In this document: positions 29,341 to 39,051 of the stretch, in pieces
Layout of the letters: the number at the start of each line of letters is the position of its first letter
Position numbering within the stretch: the first letter of the stretch is position 1
From: Eggerthellaceae bacterium
GTDB taxonomy: Bacteria; Actinomycetota; Coriobacteriia; Coriobacteriales; Eggerthellaceae
Direction: 5' to 3'
Length of the DNA stretch: 64,000 nucleotides
NCBI GenBank assembly: GCA_022791455.1
Contig: JAAVZC010000007.1
Coordinates: 1-64,000, forward strand
Translations under genes and position numbers: made by a program
The notes under the pieces: model-generated
What the model was told of the DNA's origin: nothing
What the model saw: only the letters and a program-made list of their open reading frames with translations
The model's database searches: none

Positions 29341-29518
29341 GCGTAGCGAACGTAGTCGAGAGATCTTCGCGACCCCTGCAGTGTTTCAGGGTCGGAAAGA
29401 TCTCTCCACTCCGGCGCTTCGCGCCTCCGGTCGAGATGACGAGGGGGTTATGAGACTTCGCGCCTCCGGTCGAGATGACGAGGGGGTTATGAGGCTTCGC
29501 GCCTCCGGTCGAGACGAC
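29321..29518. repeat. Dispersed palindromic repeat, family B, with tail repeated three times at 39-bp period
   Basis: cgtcatctcgagcgaagtgagcg...; tcgagatgac at 29430/29469 and tcgagacgac at 29508; unit cttcgcgcctccggtcgagatgacgagggggttatgag. Confidence 0.88.
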
Positions 29519-29527
29519 ATGAAGACC

Positions 29528-31867
29528 CTAACCGAGTAGCAGGGCGGCTAGTACTTCCACCATTTTCTTGGTGTTGAGCGGCTTGGTGATGTGGGCGTCC
29601 ATGCCGGCCTCGCGGGCGCGCTCGTAGGCTTCGGCGAACGCGTCGGCCGTAGCGGCCACAATGGGAATGGTCGCGGCGTCTTCCCGGTCGAGCGCGCGAA
29701 TGGCCCGCGCCGCCTCGTCGCCGTTCATCTTCGGCATGCGCATGTCCATGATGATGGCGTCGTAGTAGCCGGGCTGGCTGCGGCGCACCATCTCCACGCC
29801 GTCGCTGCCGTCCTCGGCGTCCTCCACCAGGCAATTACGCCGCTCCAGCGCATCGCGCACAATCTCGCGCGAGAACATGTCGTCGTCCACCACCAGCACG
29901 CGGAAGCCGGAGAAGTCGCGCTCCCCCGCCGCGGCACCCGCCGTTTTCGCCGGTTCCGGTTCCGCAGTTTCCGGCGCTCCCTTCGCCCAGCGCAGCGGCA
30001 GCACCACCGTGAATACCGAGCCCTCGCCCACCTGGCTCTCCACGCGAATGGTGCCGCCCAGCAGGTCCACCAGGTTCTTCGTGATGGTCATGCCCAGCCC
30101 CGTGCCGTCGCACACGCTGCCGGAATGGGAGCCGGCGCGCTCGAAGGGGTCGAACAGCACCTCCAGGAACTCCGGCGCCATGCCGATGCCGCTGTCGCGC
30201 ACCGTGAACAGGTAGGATCCGTAGTCGATGGAGGACTGGGGGCCGTCGGATTGCTCGCGCATTTCCACGCGCACCAGCCCCTCTTGCGGAGTGAACTTGA
30301 AGGCGTTGCCCACAATGTTCACCAGAATCTGCATGATGCGCAGCTGGTCCGAGCACACCATGGGGCGCCGCAGCCCCTGGGTGTCCACCTCGAACTGCAT
30401 GCGCTTTTTCGCCGCTTCGTCCTCGAACATCTCCTGCAGCTCGTCGGCCACGTCTTGCAGGCTGAACTCCTCTTCGCTCAGCTCCACTCGGCCGCTCTCG
30501 ATGCGGCTCACGTCCAGAATGTCGTTCACCAGGTTCAGCAGGTGCTCGCTGGACAGCAAAATCTTCTCCAGGCAGTCGCGCACTTTCGCGTCGTCGCCCA
30601 CGCTTTCCAGCGCGATGTTCGCAAACCCGCTGATGGAGTTCATGGGCGTGCGGAAATCGTGGGACATGTTGGTGAGGAAGGTGGATTTCGCCTGGTTGGC
30701 GTGCTCGGCTGTGGCCAGCGCCACCTGCAGCGCCTGCTTCTGGCGCATCTGCTCCGCCACCTCGTCGTTGGTGCCGCGAGCCGCCAGCACCACCTGATGG
30801 CTCTCGTCGTCCAGCCGGATGATGCGCACTTCCTGGTAGTGGGGGCCACTGTCCATGCGACGCTTGTAGCTCACCGCCACTTCGCCGGATTCACCGCGCT
30901 CAATGTTCGCCCGTATGGCGTCCGGCAGAATCTTGCCCGCCAGCACCTCGCGGTCCTCTTCGTCGATGAACTCGTCCAGGTAGCGGGTGATGGCCTCGGT
31001 GTAGCTGTCGCACTGCTCCACCATGCGGCGCACCGGTTCGGCCACGTCGCCCTTGGTTCGATAGGGCACGATGGTGTCCTTGTCCAGGTCAACTAGGTAC
31101 AGGGCGAAGTTTTCCTTCCCCAGGCTCTCCACGATGCGCATGTGGCGGGCGCTGCGCAGCTCGGCCGTCTTGCGTCGGGTCACGTCTTCCAGCATGCCGT
31201 AAGAGAACCGGCCCGACTGGCCCACGCTTCCCATGCTCAGCTGCAGCCAACGGCCGCCCGCCAGCTGACCCTCGATGAGCACGTATCCGGCGTCCGGCAG
31301 CTGATCGCAGGACTGCAGCTTGCGCTGCACCGCGTGCACGGCGTCGGGGCCGAAGAGGCGCTCGACGAAATCCTCCAGCGTCAGGTAGTCGGTGTCCAGA
31401 CCGCACAAGTCCAGCACCGACTGGCTGAGCATAAGCAAATTCGACGCGCTGTCGAAGAAGAACAGGCCGGCGTTGGCGGCCTTGAGGGAGGTGTGCGCCT
31501 GGCTTACCCAGAAGGTGGCATCCTGCACCGAGAACACACAATAGCCCGGAGCGAGCGGGTAGGTCATGCCGTGCATGAACTTCTGGTGCGGGGTGGAAAC
31601 GAAGTCGAATGCCACCGATTCGCCGTGAAGAGCCGCCTGGCAGAAGGCGTTGTCCCAGGTGCCGTCGCCCTCGGGCCAGGAATCCAGGATGGGCTTGCCC
31701 ACGAAATACGAAGCCTCACGCCCAGAGAACTCCGACATGGCAGGGTTCAGGTACTCGTAGATGATGGCGGGGGGCGCCCCGTTCTCGCAAGGCTTGACGC
31801 TCGCGACCGCATAAGGCTGCGGATTAGTCTCCAGCACGGTCGCGCACTGCGCAATCAAGTTATCCAT
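29528..31867 (-). CDS. PAS-containing hybrid sensor histidine kinase/response regulator
   Basis: STFLTNMSHDFRTPMNSISGFANIAL; CDGTGLGMTITKNLVDLLGG; FRVLVVDDDMFSREIVRDALERR; DAIIMDMRMPKMNGDEAARAIR. Confidence 0.92.
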   Translation of the reverse strand: MDNLIAQCATVLETNPQPYAVASVKPCENGAPPAIIYEYLNPAMSEFSGREASYFVGKPILDSWPEGDGTWDNAFCQAALHGESVAFDFVSTPHQKFMHGMTYPLAPGYCVFSVQDATFWVSQAHTSLKAANAGLFFFDSASNLLMLSQSVLDLCGLDTDYLTLEDFVERLFGPDAVHAVQRKLQSCDQLPDAGYVLIEGQLAGGRWLQLSMGSVGQSGRFSYGMLEDVTRRKTAELRSARHMRIVESLGKENFALYLVDLDKDTIVPYRTKGDVAEPVRRMVEQCDSYTEAITRYLDEFIDEEDREVLAGKILPDAIRANIERGESGEVAVSYKRRMDSGPHYQEVRIIRLDDESHQVVLAARGTNDEVAEQMRQKQALQVALATAEHANQAKSTFLTNMSHDFRTPMNSISGFANIALESVGDDAKVRDCLEKILLSSEHLLNLVNDILDVSRIESGRVELSEEEFSLQDVADELQEMFEDEAAKKRMQFEVDTQGLRRPMVCSDQLRIMQILVNIVGNAFKFTPQEGLVRVEMREQSDGPQSSIDYGSYLFTVRDSGIGMAPEFLEVLFDPFERAGSHSGSVCDGTGLGMTITKNLVDLLGGTIRVESQVGEGSVFTVVLPLRWAKGAPETAEPEPAKTAGAAAGERDFSGFRVLVVDDDMFSREIVRDALERRNCLVEDAEDGSDGVEMVRRSQPGYYDAIIMDMRMPKMNGDEAARAIRALDREDAATIPIVAATADAFAEAYERAREAGMDAHITKPLNTKKMVEVLAALLLG

Positions 31868-31910
31868 GAGCACATTCCAACTCTCTCAAAGGGGCTGGAA
31901 AATTCTACCA

Positions 31911-33218
31911 TTATTCGAAGGCAATCGGGGGCGCCTGCGAAGCGAGTTCGACTTTCAGTTCCCGCAGGCCGCGGGCTTCCTCTTCGCCGGTCACGATATT
32001 GTAGGAAACGCACGGGAAAAGCGGGGCGCCGTCGCTGCTCAGAACCCCTTCTAATGCCGACAGCCAACGCGGATGGAAAGCGGTGCAATTCGCCGCGGCG
32101 TCCTCCAGAAAGTCGCTGCACCCGGCCGCCTTGAGCGCTTCGCGCGCGGGTACCCTGTCGGCGCCGAACACGAGCGCTGTCTTCAGGAAGAAGTCGTTGT
32201 AGTCGAAAGCGTAGCGGGAATCGATAGTTGCGAAGGGCTCGTTAAGGTTGCGCACCTGAGCCCGATGCTTGTTCTCCAGCGAGCAATAGTGCAGGCCTAG
32301 GCGAAGCCCCTGCTCGCACGCCCACAGCATCAGCTCCAGACAGGCCTCTTCGCTCCCCTCCACCGCCAGCGCACCGGCGTAGCTGTAGTCGAAGGCCACG
32401 CGGTAAGGCGGGTTGCGCAGGGTGAGCCCCATAGATTCGTACACCGGCCAGTTCCACATGGCGTAGGTGAACTCCAGCAGGTTGATGCCGTCCACCCCCA
32501 AATTGTCCAGCCGCCGCAACAGAGTGCGCATGAACTCCTCGGTTCCAGGAATAACCGGCATCTCCACCATAACCGCGGGGATGAGCTCGCGGGCCAGGGC
32601 AATGTTGGCCAGCACCTTCTCCAGCAGCGGCTCGGGGTCGTCTTGCTTCACCGAGAAGCGCACTTCGTCCAGCCCCGCGTCTCGCAGCTGCTCCAGCAAC
32701 GGGCGGGTGAGCAGGTCGCCAGAGGTGTAGATGCGCAGGTGCGCCTTCGGGAACAGCTCTCGCGCTCGCTGAAAGAAGGCCACCGTCTCGTCTGCCATGA
32801 GCAGCGGCTCGCCGCCGGTGAGGGCCACGGCGGTGGGGTTCGGCTCTTCAGAGAACAGGTCGTCCAGCTGGCGGCGCCACGGGAACGGGTGCTGGCAGTA
32901 GTAGACGAATTCCTCCTGATTGGGGTTGAAGCAGAAGAAGCAGTCCCGGTGGCAGTTGTTGGTGAGCGCGAAGCTGCGGCTGACACAATCGCCGGTGCAG
33001 GCCACGCAAGCAGGACTCAGAAAGCCCCAGGCCACGCTGGCACCACCATTGCGAATTTGGCCGCCGGCCGCTTCGATGCGCTCCATCAGCTGGCGGGCAC
33101 GGGACCGCTCCTCATCGCGCGGGGCGAAGGTCACCCCCGTGGCCTCGATGGCGGCCCGGTGCTCTTCTTCAATCTCGCTATAGAGCGCAATGGCTTTCTG
33201 CGCGGCCGTGTTCGTCAT
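31911..33218 (-). CDS. Radical SAM protein with extra cysteine clusters
   Basis: CVACTGDCVSRSFALTNNCHRDCFFCFNPNQEEF (CxxxCxxC preceded by CxxCxxxC); TGGEPLLMADE. Confidence 0.85.
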   Translation of the reverse strand: MTNTAAQKAIALYSEIEEEHRAAIEATGVTFAPRDEERSRARQLMERIEAAGGQIRNGGASVAWGFLSPACVACTGDCVSRSFALTNNCHRDCFFCFNPNQEEFVYYCQHPFPWRRQLDDLFSEEPNPTAVALTGGEPLLMADETVAFFQRARELFPKAHLRIYTSGDLLTRPLLEQLRDAGLDEVRFSVKQDDPEPLLEKVLANIALARELIPAVMVEMPVIPGTEEFMRTLLRRLDNLGVDGINLLEFTYAMWNWPVYESMGLTLRNPPYRVAFDYSYAGALAVEGSEEACLELMLWACEQGLRLGLHYCSLENKHRAQVRNLNEPFATIDSRYAFDYNDFFLKTALVFGADRVPAREALKAAGCSDFLEDAAANCTAFHPRWLSALEGVLSSDGAPLFPCVSYNIVTGEEEARGLRELKVELASQAPPIAFE

Positions 33219-33341
33219 GGCAACCTCCCCCGCTTCGCTGGAACGGTTCCGATTCTAACAGGCATGTGCGCCCACCGCAGCGGACGCACATGCATGAAGG
33301 AAAACATGTCGCTTGCTTCGTCAGCCCCGGCTCCTCCCCCA

Positions 33342-33384
33342 TTGTCATCCTGAGCGGAGGCGGAGCCGGAGTCGAAGGATCTTC
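33342..33384. repeat. Family A half-element
   Basis: ttgtcatcctgagcggaggcggagccggagtcgaaggatcttc immediately 3' of dmsC1. Confidence 0.75.
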
Positions 33385-33397
33385 GCGACTTCGAAGG

Positions 33398-34621
33398 CTA
33401 GTTCTCGTCGGCAGGCTTCAGGGGCAGGAACTTCAAACCCAGGAAGAAGATCAGGAAGCCGAGGGCCACAACGCCCAGGGTCACGCCGAACTCGAGCGGG
33501 GTGGGCCAGTAGACGATCCCGGAATAGGCCTGGGCCATGTTGCCCTCCCAGTTGGTGACGGAGTACTGGGTCAGGGCGCCGGGGTCCATGATGTTGGCGA
33601 TCTGGAAGCCGCCCACCAGCAGCTGCACGCGCTTGCAGAAGATGCCGGCGATGGCGAGCAGGGAGGCCACCACCAGAAGCGGGTTCGTGCGCAGCTGCGG
33701 CACCAGGCAGATGACCGCGGCAGCGGCGCACCCGATGATCTCGACCCAGAAGAACGGGGCCAGAGGGCCGGACACGAGCATGTCCACCACGGCCAGGCCG
33801 GAGCCGGCGGGGAACGCCTCGGTGAGCAGGTCGCAGCCGAAGAAGTAGAGGTCGACGAGCAGGAACACGGCCAGCAGCTTCGCGAGCTTCACGAGGTACG
33901 CCTGGTCGAGCTTCAGGTAGCCCGCGGCGCGCAGGCCGATCACGGTCGCGATGACGAGAGCGGTGCCGCACACGAGCGCCGAGCTCACGAACCAGGGGGC
34001 CAGAAGCGCCGTGTGCCACATCTCGTGGGACTGCTGCAGGCCGAAGATCCACGCGGTCACGGAGTGGACCAGGATGGCGCACACCAGCGCGATCACGCTG
34101 ATCACGCGCAGGGCGGTATGGGAAACCTTGCCCTTCTCCCCCTGGATCTGCGCCCAGAGGTAGACGCAGGAGAGGATGAGGTAGGTGGCCAGCACGATGA
34201 TGTCCCACATCAGCGGCGACCCCAGGTTGGAGTACACGAACAGCTCCCACACGCGCATCGGCTGGCCGAGGTCCACGACCACCAGGCCGATGGCGGCGCA
34301 GGTGCAGGCGATGGAGGTCATGACGGCCACCTTGCTGATGCCGCCGAAGCCCTTGATGCCGAAGGCCTTGGGCACCGAGCTGATGATCAAGCCGCCGGCG
34401 GAGAGGCCGACGAAGAACATGAAGGACGTGATGTAGAGGCCCCAGGAGTCGAAGTTGCGCATTGCGGTCTGGATCATGCCCCCGGAGATCTGCATGAACC
34501 ACAGCACCAGGCCGATGATGGTGATCACCGCCGACACGCCAATGGCGATGTTGAGCCCCGCGCCGCCCTTCTTAGCGGCAGGAGCTTTGACGGCACCTGC
34601 CGTCGAAACGTTTTCAGTCAT
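33398..34621 (-). CDS. NrfD/DmsC-type membrane anchor, copy 1
   Basis: GGMIQTAMRNFDSWGLYITSFMFFVGLSAGGLIISSVPKAFG; multi-TM; same operon as FeS and Mo subunits. Confidence 0.88.
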   Translation of the reverse strand: MTENVSTAGAVKAPAAKKGGAGLNIAIGVSAVITIIGLVLWFMQISGGMIQTAMRNFDSWGLYITSFMFFVGLSAGGLIISSVPKAFGIKGFGGISKVAVMTSIACTCAAIGLVVVDLGQPMRVWELFVYSNLGSPLMWDIIVLATYLILSCVYLWAQIQGEKGKVSHTALRVISVIALVCAILVHSVTAWIFGLQQSHEMWHTALLAPWFVSSALVCGTALVIATVIGLRAAGYLKLDQAYLVKLAKLLAVFLLVDLYFFGCDLLTEAFPAGSGLAVVDMLVSGPLAPFFWVEIIGCAAAAVICLVPQLRTNPLLVVASLLAIAGIFCKRVQLLVGGFQIANIMDPGALTQYSVTNWEGNMAQAYSGIVYWPTPLEFGVTLGVVALGFLIFFLGLKFLPLKPADEN

Positions 34622-34690
34622 GAGTATTTCTCCTATCAAGAGGGAGGGCCGGCGAGACGAGGAGGGGGTTGCCCCGCCGGCCGAGGGGAA

Positions 34691-35323
34691 TTACACCAGG
34701 TAGTACACGGAGGGCTTGGTTCCCTCTTCCGGAAGCAGCTGCTTATAGGAGCGCGACGCAACCATCTTGGACACTTCCGAATTCGGATCATCCAAGTCAC
34801 CCCAGAAGCGGGCGCGACCAATGCAGAGGTGCATGCAGGCAGGCTCCACGCCCTGGGAAGTGCGGTGATAGCAGAAGGTGCACTTCTCGACGGTGTGCTT
34901 CTGATGCTCGGGCACGTCCTTGCTGCCCGTAGCATAGTCCATGTGGTACTTGGGCTCTTCCCAGTTGAAGCTGCGCACGCCGGTGTAGGGACAGGCGCTC
35001 ATGCACATACGACAGCCGATGCACTTCTCATAATCCTGGCGCACGACGCCTGTCTCCGGATCTTTATAGGTGGCACCCACCGGGCACACCTTCACGCAAG
35101 CGGGGTTCTCGCAATGCTGGCAAGACATGGGGATGTAGCCGAACTGCAGGTTGTCAGGGTAGGTACCGCCAACCATGTCGAAATCCATCTCGCCGCCGTT
35201 GTCGGTGAGGATGCGGTTCCACCACACATCATCCGGCAGGTTGTTCTCCAGCTTGCATGCCAGTGCGCACACGTGGCAGCCGACACACTTCTCGGTATCG
35301 ATAACCATTCCGTAGTGAGTCAT
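34691..35323 (-). CDS. 4Fe-4S ferredoxin subunit (DmsB-like), copy 1
   Basis: CVGCHVCALACK; CQHCENPACVKVCPVGATYKDPETGVVRQDYEKCIGCRMCMSACPYTGVRSFNW. Confidence 0.93.
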   Translation of the reverse strand: MTHYGMVIDTEKCVGCHVCALACKLENNLPDDVWWNRILTDNGGEMDFDMVGGTYPDNLQFGYIPMSCQHCENPACVKVCPVGATYKDPETGVVRQDYEKCIGCRMCMSACPYTGVRSFNWEEPKYHMDYATGSKDVPEHQKHTVEKCTFCYHRTSQGVEPACMHLCIGRARFWGDLDDPNSEVSKMVASRSYKQLLPEEGTKPSVYYLV

Positions 35324-35324
35324 G

Positions 35325-37874
35325 TTACTTCACCTCTCCCTCGTATTTGCGCACTTCAACCAGCGTGTCATCGAAGGAGCTGTTCTGGTGAAGAAGATTC
35401 AAGTGGTCGTTAGTCAGCTCCTGATAGCTGCCAGCCACATAGGCTCCGCGGTGCCAGCCCTTGGGGGATGCCACCATGCCCGGGCGCACGGCGTTGTCGA
35501 ACTTAACCTTGCAGACGCAATGACCGCGGTCGTTGTACGCCTCCACGTAGTCGCCGGGTACGATACCACGGGCCTCGGCGTCTACCGGGTTCATGCGCAG
35601 ATAGGGCTCAGGATCCAACTCGCGCAAGATGGGGGCGTGGTTGTACTGGGTATGCAGGTGCCAACGGGTGCGTTCGCAATAATGGTAGAGCGGATACTTC
35701 TTTGATTGCTCACTGCCATCATAGGCTTCGGAGGGCGTATGGTAGGTGGGCATATGGTAGAAGTCCTTATCAATGGGCTTGCCAATGTTGATGCGCGCAC
35801 CAGGGTTCTCCACATAGAATTCCAGACGACCGGACATCGTGGGCCAGCGCTGGTCTTCCCAGTGGATCCAGTTCTCCTCGCGGTCGGCAATTACGCCCTT
35901 CTCCTTCAGGTTATCGTAGCTGATACCCCACGGCTCGCCCTTCTCGGTGTCCAGCACCACGCGCATCATCTGCTCGTTGGTGAGACTGTAGAACTTCTTC
36001 GCCGCCTCGTTGCTGGTATACTGGGCGATCATGCGGAAGATATCGACGTCTTCCTTCGCCTCTCCAATGGGGTCCACCACCTTGTTCGCCATATAGAGGA
36101 ACGGCGTATGGGAGGAAGCCTGGATCCAGTCGTACTCGAAGTAGTGAGTGCAGGGCAGCACAATGTCGCTGTATTCGCAGGTCTCGCTGAACTCCATATC
36201 GTTGGTGATAATGCAGGGAATCTTCGGCAGCACTTCTTCGATGGTCTTGCGCTGAGCGGCGTAGCTTCCCACCGGGTTCGCGCCAATGTTGTACAGCAGG
36301 CGCACCGGGAAATCCTCGCCCTTGTACTTACCAGTTTCCAGCACTTCGGGGAACTGGAGCCAGGGCAGCTCGTCGGTAATAGCGCCCAGCCCTGCGGGGA
36401 ACAGAATGCCCGCCTGATTGATGGAGGGCTTGTTCTTACCCAGGTGACCGATAGAGGCGCCGCGCTTGCCAATGTTGCCGGTGAGGGAGGCAAGGGTGGC
36501 CCAAGTCATGCCCATTTCCTCGCAGTTGTCATACAGATGATAACCGGCATAAATGGTGGAAGGGGTGTCCTGAGAGTACATGCGCGCCAGTTCGATGATG
36601 GTCTCGACAGGCACTTCGGTGATTTCCTCGGCCCACTCGGGAGTGCAGGAGGCCATGTGCTCCTTCAACAGCGACCAAGCAGTGGTCACCTTAACACCGT
36701 TCACCTCGAAGGTGCCCTCCATAGCAGGATTGGTGGTCTCGTTAATGGTGGTCCAGCTGTTGGTGTCGGCGTCCCACACCACATAGTCGGCGGCTTCCTC
36801 GGGAGTGGGCACCTTGCCCGCCTTCACGCCCTGCAAAAGCAGCATGCCGTAGAAGGGGTACTCGGGCAGCTCGATGGGGCCCGCCTCGCCGAAGTCGGTG
36901 CTGCGGAGGAAATGACCGTTATCCTCGCGCACCAGCAGCGGAGCGCAGGTCTTCTCCCGCATGAAGTCCTCATCGTACCAGCCGTTCTCGATGATGACGT
37001 TCAGCATGGCCATGCCGAGAGCCGGGTCGGTGCCAGGCTTGATGGGCACCCACTTCGTTGCCTGGCGAGCAGCGATGGTGTAGGTGGGGTCAATAACTAC
37101 CAGGTTGGCACCGGCCTCCTTCGCCTCGATGCAGAAATGCCAGTTGTGAGGCTCGGAGTTGGGCGGATTGGAGTCCCAGATGAGCAGGGTCTTGGCGAAG
37201 CGATAGTCACCAGACATGTTGCGCTGGTTGAAGTCCCAGCCGCCGCCGGTCACCTGACCAATTCCCACCAGGTCGCCGTAGTCGAGGCACACGTCCATTC
37301 CCTGGAACCCAAAGGCGTTGATGAAGCCAATACCTGCCGTCAGACCGCCGTAAGCGGCAAATGAGTTACCAGCAGAAACCAAGATGCAGTTTGAATGGGG
37401 GCCGAAGTTCTGGGTGTTGTACTCCAGAGTCTCGCCCACCAGCTTTGCCGCCTCATCCCAGGACATGCGCTCCCAGTCGTCGCTGCCGCGGTTTTCCACG
37501 TGGGGCTCCTCAAGCGACCAGCTGGCACGCTTCATCGGGTACAAGACGCGATTGAAGTCGTAGAGACGGTTTGCATGGCTGAAACCGCGGTTACAAATGC
37601 GCTCGTAAGCGGGATAAGGAATGTTTTCGTTGGAACGAATGTTGACCATACGGCCCTCGCGCACCGTGGCCACCAGCGAGCACGTGCCCTGGCAGTTGCA
37701 GCCGCAGACGCACACTACCTCATGCTCGTCTGCATCAGCGTTCGCGGTGTCGCTCACAGCGAGGGCGTTTACCGCTCCCCCACCGACAACCGCAGCGCCC
37801 GCAACAGCAGCAGACGTCCTGAGAAAGCTTCGACGGGAAATTGCCCCTGGTTTCAGGGTTCCAGATTCCGACAT
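35325..37874 (-). CDS. Tat-exported molybdopterin oxidoreductase (DMSO reductase family), copy 1
   Basis: ISRRSFLRTSAAVAGAAVVGG Tat signal; CGCNCQGTCSL FeS motif; IKPGTDPALGMAMLNVI; C-term molydop binding. Confidence 0.92.
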   Translation of the reverse strand: MSESGTLKPGAISRRSFLRTSAAVAGAAVVGGGAVNALAVSDTANADADEHEVVCVCGCNCQGTCSLVATVREGRMVNIRSNENIPYPAYERICNRGFSHANRLYDFNRVLYPMKRASWSLEEPHVENRGSDDWERMSWDEAAKLVGETLEYNTQNFGPHSNCILVSAGNSFAAYGGLTAGIGFINAFGFQGMDVCLDYGDLVGIGQVTGGGWDFNQRNMSGDYRFAKTLLIWDSNPPNSEPHNWHFCIEAKEAGANLVVIDPTYTIAARQATKWVPIKPGTDPALGMAMLNVIIENGWYDEDFMREKTCAPLLVREDNGHFLRSTDFGEAGPIELPEYPFYGMLLLQGVKAGKVPTPEEAADYVVWDADTNSWTTINETTNPAMEGTFEVNGVKVTTAWSLLKEHMASCTPEWAEEITEVPVETIIELARMYSQDTPSTIYAGYHLYDNCEEMGMTWATLASLTGNIGKRGASIGHLGKNKPSINQAGILFPAGLGAITDELPWLQFPEVLETGKYKGEDFPVRLLYNIGANPVGSYAAQRKTIEEVLPKIPCIITNDMEFSETCEYSDIVLPCTHYFEYDWIQASSHTPFLYMANKVVDPIGEAKEDVDIFRMIAQYTSNEAAKKFYSLTNEQMMRVVLDTEKGEPWGISYDNLKEKGVIADREENWIHWEDQRWPTMSGRLEFYVENPGARINIGKPIDKDFYHMPTYHTPSEAYDGSEQSKKYPLYHYCERTRWHLHTQYNHAPILRELDPEPYLRMNPVDAEARGIVPGDYVEAYNDRGHCVCKVKFDNAVRPGMVASPKGWHRGAYVAGSYQELTNDHLNLLHQNSSFDDTLVEVRKYEGEVK

Positions 37875-37997
37875 GTTCTCCTCCATTTTGCGTGACGGAC
37901 TGCGCCCCCAGACGCGCCCCGGGAAGCTACCCCGCGGGTTCGTCTACGCAGTCCCGTTCCCATCCCCCTGGGCGAATCCGGTGCTCGCTGCAAAAGC

Positions 37998-38125
37998 GAT
38001 GGGACCTTCCAATACTTAGAAATCGGCCGGATTCCTTATGTCGCACAGTCTGTCATACGCTGTCATATACTGTCAAGAGCAAATGTATGACAAACTATGA
38101 CAAAGGTTATTCTATTTTTAGGATA
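37998..38125 (-). promoter_or_regulatory. dmsA1 control region: phased TGTCATA/TATGACA half-sites and AATCGGCCGGATT box
   Basis: TGTCATA 38051, TGTCATA 38061, TGTCA 38071, TATGACA 38086, TATGACA 38096 (10-bp phasing); AATCGGCCGGATTC 38021; TTCTATTTTTAGGATA 38110. Confidence 0.65.
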
Positions 38126-38136
38126 TAGCCATTGCG

Positions 38137-38538
38137 CTACTTCACGTAATAGCTGCCGGAGGTGAAGATTCTCTTGTCCTCGGGGAAGTGCTTGGTGTTG
38201 CCGGTTACCAGCAGGGCGTCGGTAGATAGGGCCAAGTCGTAAAACGGCTGATCGTCGGCATCTCCGCATTCGGGCACGAAAGTGAGCCCAGGGAGCCGCT
38301 CCGCACAGATCCCCAGAGAGCGAATCTTCCCCAGCACCATGGCAATATCGCGCGGATCGAAGCGAAACTTCGGGCGGCGCAGCACCTCTTCGTACTCCGC
38401 CATGAGTTCCGCCGAATAGACCGGAATAACCTTTTGCTGCACGATATCGCTCAGCAGCCGCGCGGGATTCCCCCGATCCATATGCGAGATCATCGCCGAC
38501 ACCACCACGTTGGTGTCCATAATCACGTAGCGCCTCAT
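38137..38538 (-). CDS. PIN domain toxin
   Basis: MRRYVIMDTNVVVSAMISHMDRGNPARLLSDI; DDQPFYDLALSTDALLVTGNTKHFP. Confidence 0.85.
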   Translation of the reverse strand: MRRYVIMDTNVVVSAMISHMDRGNPARLLSDIVQQKVIPVYSAELMAEYEEVLRRPKFRFDPRDIAMVLGKIRSLGICAERLPGLTFVPECGDADDQPFYDLALSTDALLVTGNTKHFPEDKRIFTSGSYYVK

Positions 38539-38825
38539 TTCGCCCGCTTCTTCCGCGCCTTCCGCACCTCAGCGATCTCGTCATCTATCTCCCCCATAGA
38601 GATGCGCAGATCGGAGTTGCGCAGCCACATGCGCTCCAGCTCGTATTGGGCAACCCAGCGGTCATAAGAGCGAACGGCATCGTTGAGCGTCTCGAACATT
38701 GACAGGTCGATCATCATGCAATCAACCTTGCCGTTGTTGGTCACGAATGCGCAACCCTGCTCCCGCACCGTGTCGCAAACCGCCTTCGTCCGCGACGCCA
38801 ATTCAGAGGAAGTGAAAACATTCAT
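38535..38825 (-). CDS. Phd/YefM-like antitoxin
   Basis: MNVFTSSELASRTKAVCDTVREQGCAFVTNNGKVDCMMIDLSMFE; 4-bp overlap with PIN gene. Confidence 0.75.
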   Translation of the reverse strand: MNVFTSSELASRTKAVCDTVREQGCAFVTNNGKVDCMMIDLSMFETLNDAVRSYDRWVAQYELERMWLRNSDLRISMGEIDDEIAEVRKARKKRAK

Positions 38826-39051
38826 ATAGAATCCTATCTATAATTTTATACATTTTTATATACCATAAAAGAACTCGGAATCATAGCGCGAAGATCAGTC
38901 ATGCCCTGAGAGCAAAGCAAGCCCGGGGCGATCGAAGCTTCGAGAGGCGGAGGAGATGCCCACGTTGTTGCGGCCTGCGCTTGCAACCGGCACTATTGCG
39001 TTAGAATAAGAAAGTTCGCGTTTTCGGACCGCTTCGAGATTGGCTGCAAGC

